The notes under the pieces: model-generated
What the model was told of the DNA's origin: nothing
Database searches by the model: none
What the model saw: only the letters and a program-made list of their open reading frames with translations
Translations under genes and position numbers: made by a program
Source: JAFGQJ01 sp964495755
Lineage (GTDB): Bacteria > Spirochaetota > Spirochaetia > SZUA-6 > DRHE01
DNA length: 16,496 bases
Reading direction: 5' to 3'
Assembly (NCBI GenBank): GCA_964495755.1
Contig: CAZBXU010000083.1
Coordinates: 1 to 16,496 of the forward strand
Part shown: in pieces, positions 13,284 to 16,496 of the stretch
Numbering within the stretch: position 1 is the first letter of the stretch
How the letters are laid out: each line of letters starts with the position of its first letter

Positions 13284-15884
13284 ATGACAGCACACATCGA
13301 CACCTATACAAACTATCCGGGCGATCGTCGCGGCCGGCGTTGTGCAGGCCTGCTGCTCGCTGTTGTTTTTATTCTCTGTGCTTTACCCCTGTCGGCTCAG
13401 GAAGAGTGGTACATGGGCAAACCGATCGCAGATTTCACCTTCATCGGACTGGATACAGTTTCCGAGAACGAGCTGCTGCCCCTGGTGCGGTCCTATATCG
13501 GCACGGAGTTCAGTCTGGAAGTTTTTTGGGAGATCCAAGAAACCCTCTATGCCCTCGACTTTTTCGAATCGATCGAAGCCAATGCCGAACCCGGAGACGA
13601 TGCTCGAGAGAGCGTAGTCGTCGAGTTCACGGTGCAAGAAAAACCAACAGTGGAAGAGGTAGTGTTGGAAGGAAACAGGCGTCTGCGCAAGGGGGAAATA
13701 CTGGAAAACGTTCTGATAGCTCCGGGGGATATGGTGACGGAAATCCAAGCCGCCCTCGATGCCCAAGCCATAACGGACCTCTACCTGGAAAAGGGATACA
13801 TCGATGTTTCGGTGAAGGCTGTCCTCGAACCCGGGGAACAAGAAAATACGGTGATCGTGATGTTCATTATCAGTGAAGGGTCGCAGACGGCGATCAAGTC
13901 GATCATCTTTTCGGGGAACGACTTCGCCTCCGAAGGAACCCTGAGACGACAGATGAAAACCAAGCCCCAATCCTTGTTTTCCAGCGGAGTGTTCCAGGAG
14001 ATGAAATTCGAGGAGGATCAGCAGAAAATTCTCGATTATTACGCCGAGCGGGGCTATATCGACGCCAAGATCGAGGACGTACAGCGTGCCATCGAACGGG
14101 ATGAAAAGCAGGGCAAGAATTTCCTGATTATCACGATTTATATCGATGAGGGCCAGCAGTGGACCTACGGCGGTATGGATTTCGATGGAAACACTATTTT
14201 CACCGATGAGACGCTGCAGGAGCTGGTTCGCCAGCAACCGGGAAAAGTACTGGATAAGATCAGGCTCGAGGCGGACACCCAAAGAGTGGCGGATCTGTAT
14301 TATGAAAATGGATACATCTTCAACCTAATCAACCGGGAGGAGCAGCGGGACGCAAAGAAGCAGGAAATCTCCTACACGATTCGCATCGTGGAAACGGACA
14401 GGGCGCACATAGAGAACATCATCATCAAGGGTAACGAAAAAACCAAGGACTACGTGATCTACCGGGAACTTCCCTTCGAGGAGGGAGACATTTTCAGTAA
14501 GGCCGAGGTGCTCCAGGGGCTGCGCAACCTCTACAACTTACAGTACTTCACAACGGTGCAGCCGGAGACGCCTCCGGGGAGTGCGGAAGGATTGATGGAT
14601 CTGGTGATCAATGTGGAGGAGGGCAGCACCGCCAACATCAACTTCGGGGTCATGTTCGGTGGTGGAGACTACCCGATCTCGGGGATGCTCAAGTGGGAGG
14701 AGAAAAATTTTCTCGGCAAGGGACAATCCCTGGGTGTGAATGCGGAACTGTCTACGCTTCGTCAACTGATCTCCCTGAGCTTCGAGGAGCCCTGGCTGCT
14801 CGACCGTCGCTGGCTGGGAGGGGTGAGCTTCAGCTTCGAGCATGCCATCGTCCCCAATGTGGCCCAGGACAGCCTCTTCCCCATCTTCAGCGGGGATGAG
14901 GAAAACGCCGTACCGGACCCGTATCTGGGCTACTGGGTCGATCCGGATACCGGTCTGCCGATCGATGACACCAGCCTCAACTGGGATAACCGGGTCACCG
15001 ACTACCAGTACGCCCTGGGTCAGGGGGAGTCGATTCTTGATCAGTACCTCATGGACTACACGATCTGGAAGTTTTCCCTGGGCTTCACCACGGGCTACCG
15101 CTACTCCACCCCCCTCGGCTGGCTGGGGATACGGTCGGGAATCAGCACCAGTATGGAACAGATCACCTACGACGCCGATCTGTTCCGGCCCTTCGACCCG
15201 GTGCTCCGGGAGGGCAACGATGCCTGGAAAAATGTGAACAAGCTGGGGGTAACCCTGTACTGGGACAAACGGGACTTTTTCCTCAATCCCTCCAAGGGAT
15301 TCTACATCGCCCAGGGAGTCACCTTTGCCGTGGGTTTCCCATTGGGGACCCGGGAGTTTATCCGTACGGACTCGACCCTGGAGGGCTTTCTGACTCTTGT
15401 TGACATTCCCGCCTTCGAGAACTGGAACTTCAAATTGGTGCTGGCGGCCCATTCCTCCTGGTCCTTCATCTTCCCCCAGTTTTGGCGGGAGGATACAATC
15501 GCCATTACCAACGACCTGTTGTACGTCGATGGTTGGAACATCGCCCGAGGCTGGCCGCTGGAGCGGGACTTGAAGGCGTTGTGGGATAATCGTCTCGAGC
15601 TGCGCATGCCGATCGCCGAGCAGCTCCTCTGGTGGGTGTTCTTTTTGGACGGGGTAGCAGCCACTCCGGAAATCGTCGATTTGAAGGGGATGAGTCTGGA
15701 TGATTTCAGATTCAGCGTCGGCGGGGGATTGCGGTTTACCATCCCTCAGTTTCCGATTCGTCTGTACCTGGCCAAGCGCTTCCGATTCTCGGATGGAAAA
15801 ATCGTGCCCGAAGCGGGGGATCTGCCCTTCTTAGGCACGACCGTTGAATTCGTCATATCCCTGGGCGGAGACACATTCTTTTAG
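13284..15884 (+). CDS. bamA: BamA, outer-membrane protein assembly factor (Omp85)
   Basis: The 866-aa protein is the central component that inserts beta-barrel proteins into the outer membrane. A signal peptide (basic RRGRR, then AGLLLAVVFILCALPLSA, cut near residue 38) is followed by five POTRA domains: about 44-118 (IADFTFIGLD), 119-205 (TVEEVVLEGNRRL), 206-295 (AIKSIIFSGNDF), 296-376 (WTYGGMDFDGNTIF) and 377-465 (HIENIIIKGNEKTKDYVIYR). The 16-strand barrel begins with NINFGVMFGGGDYPISG. The loop-6 motif normally VRGF/Y reads ARGW (R755), with downstream LELRMPI. The protein ends GGDTFF with the C-terminal aromatic expected for Bam substrates. A long polar insertion at about 532-592 is probably an extracellular loop. 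The start is ATG 13284 rather than TTG 13257. It follows tamB and precedes skp, as in known spirochaetes. Confidence 0.96.
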   Translation: MTAHIDTYTNYPGDRRGRRCAGLLLAVVFILCALPLSAQEEWYMGKPIADFTFIGLDTVSENELLPLVRSYIGTEFSLEVFWEIQETLYALDFFESIEANAEPGDDARESVVVEFTVQEKPTVEEVVLEGNRRLRKGEILENVLIAPGDMVTEIQAALDAQAITDLYLEKGYIDVSVKAVLEPGEQENTVIVMFIISEGSQTAIKSIIFSGNDFASEGTLRRQMKTKPQSLFSSGVFQEMKFEEDQQKILDYYAERGYIDAKIEDVQRAIERDEKQGKNFLIITIYIDEGQQWTYGGMDFDGNTIFTDETLQELVRQQPGKVLDKIRLEADTQRVADLYYENGYIFNLINREEQRDAKKQEISYTIRIVETDRAHIENIIIKGNEKTKDYVIYRELPFEEGDIFSKAEVLQGLRNLYNLQYFTTVQPETPPGSAEGLMDLVINVEEGSTANINFGVMFGGGDYPISGMLKWEEKNFLGKGQSLGVNAELSTLRQLISLSFEEPWLLDRRWLGGVSFSFEHAIVPNVAQDSLFPIFSGDEENAVPDPYLGYWVDPDTGLPIDDTSLNWDNRVTDYQYALGQGESILDQYLMDYTIWKFSLGFTTGYRYSTPLGWLGIRSGISTSMEQITYDADLFRPFDPVLREGNDAWKNVNKLGVTLYWDKRDFFLNPSKGFYIAQGVTFAVGFPLGTREFIRTDSTLEGFLTLVDIPAFENWNFKLVLAAHSSWSFIFPQFWREDTIAITNDLLYVDGWNIARGWPLERDLKALWDNRLELRMPIAEQLLWWVFFLDGVAATPEIVDLKGMSLDDFRFSVGGGLRFTIPQFPIRLYLAKRFRFSDGKIVPEAGDLPFLGTTVEFVISLGGDTFF

Positions 15885-15888
15885 GAGA
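15883..15888 (+). promoter_or_regulatory. Ribosome-binding site of skp
   Basis: AGGAGA begins within the bamA stop codon (TAG at 15882-15884) and ends five bases before ATG 15894. It is the cleanest Shine-Dalgarno in the window and implies strong reinitiation for the chaperone gene. Confidence 0.8.
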
Positions 15889-15893
15889 AGATC

Positions 15894-16451
15894 ATGAAGA
15901 GAGCCGGCATAAGGTTACTCGTACTGGTTTTTATGGTTCTTGCCGGGCTACCCTTGTTTGCCGATCGGATAACCAAGGTAGGAATTCTGGACATAGAAAA
16001 GGTCTACGCGGTTTATTTTCGAGAGTCCAAAGCGGTGAAGGAGCTGCAGCAGCTGCGTGCCGATGTGCTGCGGGCAATCAACAGGATCGATGAGGAAATT
16101 CTTCTCTTGGAGTCCCAGAAACTGGATGCGGAGGGCAGAGGTGACGGGGAGGCTGCGTTGCGGTTGGATACCGAGATTTTTCAGAAGCAGCAGTATCGGG
16201 ATGACTACCGGAGAATCAAGATGGACCAGATTCGCAAACGTTCGGAGAACCTGTATAAATCCGACGAGTTTCTGGATGAACTGCTCCAGGCGATAGAGTT
16301 TGTCGCCGAAAGTGAAGGTTTTTCTCTAGTGCTGAACTCCAGCGGCCAGTTTTCCCAGTTTTTCTTCTTCTACACAAAAGAGGTGGATATCACCGAAATG
16401 GTCATTCAAGAGCTGATGCGGCGGGCCGGGCAGAGCTACAACGGACAGTAA
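15894..16451 (+). CDS. skp: Skp/OmpH-family periplasmic chaperone
   Basis: The 185-aa protein carries a signal peptide (MKRAGIRLLVLVFMVLAGLPLFA, two overlapping parts; cut near residue 23). The first strand is KVGILDIEKVYAVYF, equivalent to the VDMQKVL motif of OmpH. Residues from about 42 to 125 are charged and helical (KELQQLRADVLRAINRIDEE, KQQYRDDYRRIKMDQIRKRS), the coiled-coil tentacles of Skp. The C-terminal body returns with FVAESEGFSLVLNSSGQFSQ and EVDITEMVIQELMRR, matching the family pattern 'eGyxlVld...vDiTdevi'. Skp trimers hold unfolded outer-membrane proteins in the periplasm and deliver them to BamA. It lies 9 bp after bamA with an excellent ribosome-binding site, giving the tamB-bamA-skp order seen in spirochaetes. 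An FFFFY stretch near residue 160 is unusual but lies within the domain. It is slightly longer than the E. coli protein (161 aa precursor). Confidence 0.9.
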   Translation: MKRAGIRLLVLVFMVLAGLPLFADRITKVGILDIEKVYAVYFRESKAVKELQQLRADVLRAINRIDEEILLLESQKLDAEGRGDGEAALRLDTEIFQKQQYRDDYRRIKMDQIRKRSENLYKSDEFLDELLQAIEFVAESEGFSLVLNSSGQFSQFFFFYTKEVDITEMVIQELMRRAGQSYNGQ

Positions 16452-16453
16452 GA

Positions 16454-16496
16454 ATGAGCAGGATCCTGGCGGTTGATTTGGGAAGCAAACGAATCG
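16454..16496 (+). CDS. ruvX: RuvX/YqgF-family protein, N-terminus only (truncated by window edge)
   Basis: Fourteen codons are present: MSRILAVDLGSKRI. This matches the opening of the YqgF/RuvX family (RILaiDxGxKRiGvA), RNase H-fold proteins involved in 16S rRNA processing and sometimes annotated as Holliday-junction resolvase-like. The Asp in AVDLG is the first catalytic carboxylate. The ATG lies two bases after the skp stop, so it belongs to the same transcription unit. The evidence is short but distinctive. Other actin/RNase H-fold proteins start similarly, which is why confidence is moderate. Confidence 0.72.
   Translation, partial: MSRILAVDLGSKRI

Larger units (their letters stand above)
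2997..16496 (+). other. Predicted single transcription unit: barrel-exbB-CNNM-CNNM-exbD-tonB-tamB-bamA-skp-ruvX
   Basis: Ten consecutive same-strand genes are separated by +33, +3, -10, -23, -4, -4, +23 (or -4 with the TTG start of bamA), +9 and +2 bp, in order. None of the gaps holds a hairpin followed by a T-run. The overlaps (ATGA at exbD/tonB, TTGA at tonB/tamB) indicate translational coupling. The unit may continue past the window end. Internal promoters inside coding sequence cannot be excluded. Confidence 0.65.

Noticed and set aside
13383..15452. Long minus-strand open frames (13383-14282, 14538-15452) opposite bamA
   Set aside because: They use the same codon-aligned antisense phase as the tamB shadow, have no sensible motifs, and lie over well-conserved POTRA and barrel sequence.
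1..16496. CRISPR arrays, tRNA/rRNA genes, insertion sequences, prophage or attachment sites
   Set aside because: No regularly spaced repeats, tRNA cloverleaf-like stretches, transposase or integrase motifs were seen. The region is nearly all conserved housekeeping and envelope coding sequence.

Overview
The window is 16.5 kb of densely coding chromosomal DNA with moderately high GC (about 55-60% by eye). It holds no mobile elements, RNA genes or CRISPR. The gene content suggests a free-living or environmental spirochaete: TamB-BamA-Skp is the arrangement known from Borrelia and Treponema, here combined with ExbB/ExbD/TonB genes and two CNNM/CorC (TlyC-like) proteins. The taxon is an inference from gene order and protein flavour. 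No rRNA or other phylogenetic marker is present to prove it.

Layout. (1) 1-1689, + strand: the 3' part of ruvB, overlapping queA by 26 bp (Holliday-junction branch migration; queuosine tRNA modification). (2) 1686-2938, - strand: a two-gene unit, tmk followed by a 198-aa exported or anchored protein of unknown function. It converges on queA with overlapping stop codons. (3) 2939-2996: a 58-bp divergent spacer in which plausible, overlapping sigma70-type promoters can be drawn in both directions. (4) 2997-16496, + strand: one long run of tightly packed genes. The order is a predicted outer-membrane barrel protein, exbB, two CNNM/CorC proteins, exbD, tonB, tamB, bamA, skp/ompH and the first codons of ruvX/yqgF. 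Most junctions overlap or lie within about 35 bp, and no intrinsic terminator was seen, so this is most simply read as a single transcription unit of more than 13 kb.

How the genes may work together. The large unit encodes an envelope assembly line. Skp chaperones unfolded outer-membrane proteins in the periplasm, BamA inserts them, and TamB spans the periplasm. An ExbB-ExbD-TonB energy-transducing complex is encoded directly upstream and is translationally coupled to tamB. The CNNM pair sits between the two motor subunits. The combination of a proton-motive-force motor, CNNM transporters and TamB/BamA/Skp is the most interesting feature here. It suggests, without proving, that the motor works on an outer-membrane biogenesis or lipid-transport task rather than on classical TonB-dependent uptake. 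Start codons are often not ATG: GTG for queA and the 198-aa gene, TTG for exbB, the second CNNM gene and tamB. No stretch over 300 bases lacks a gene.
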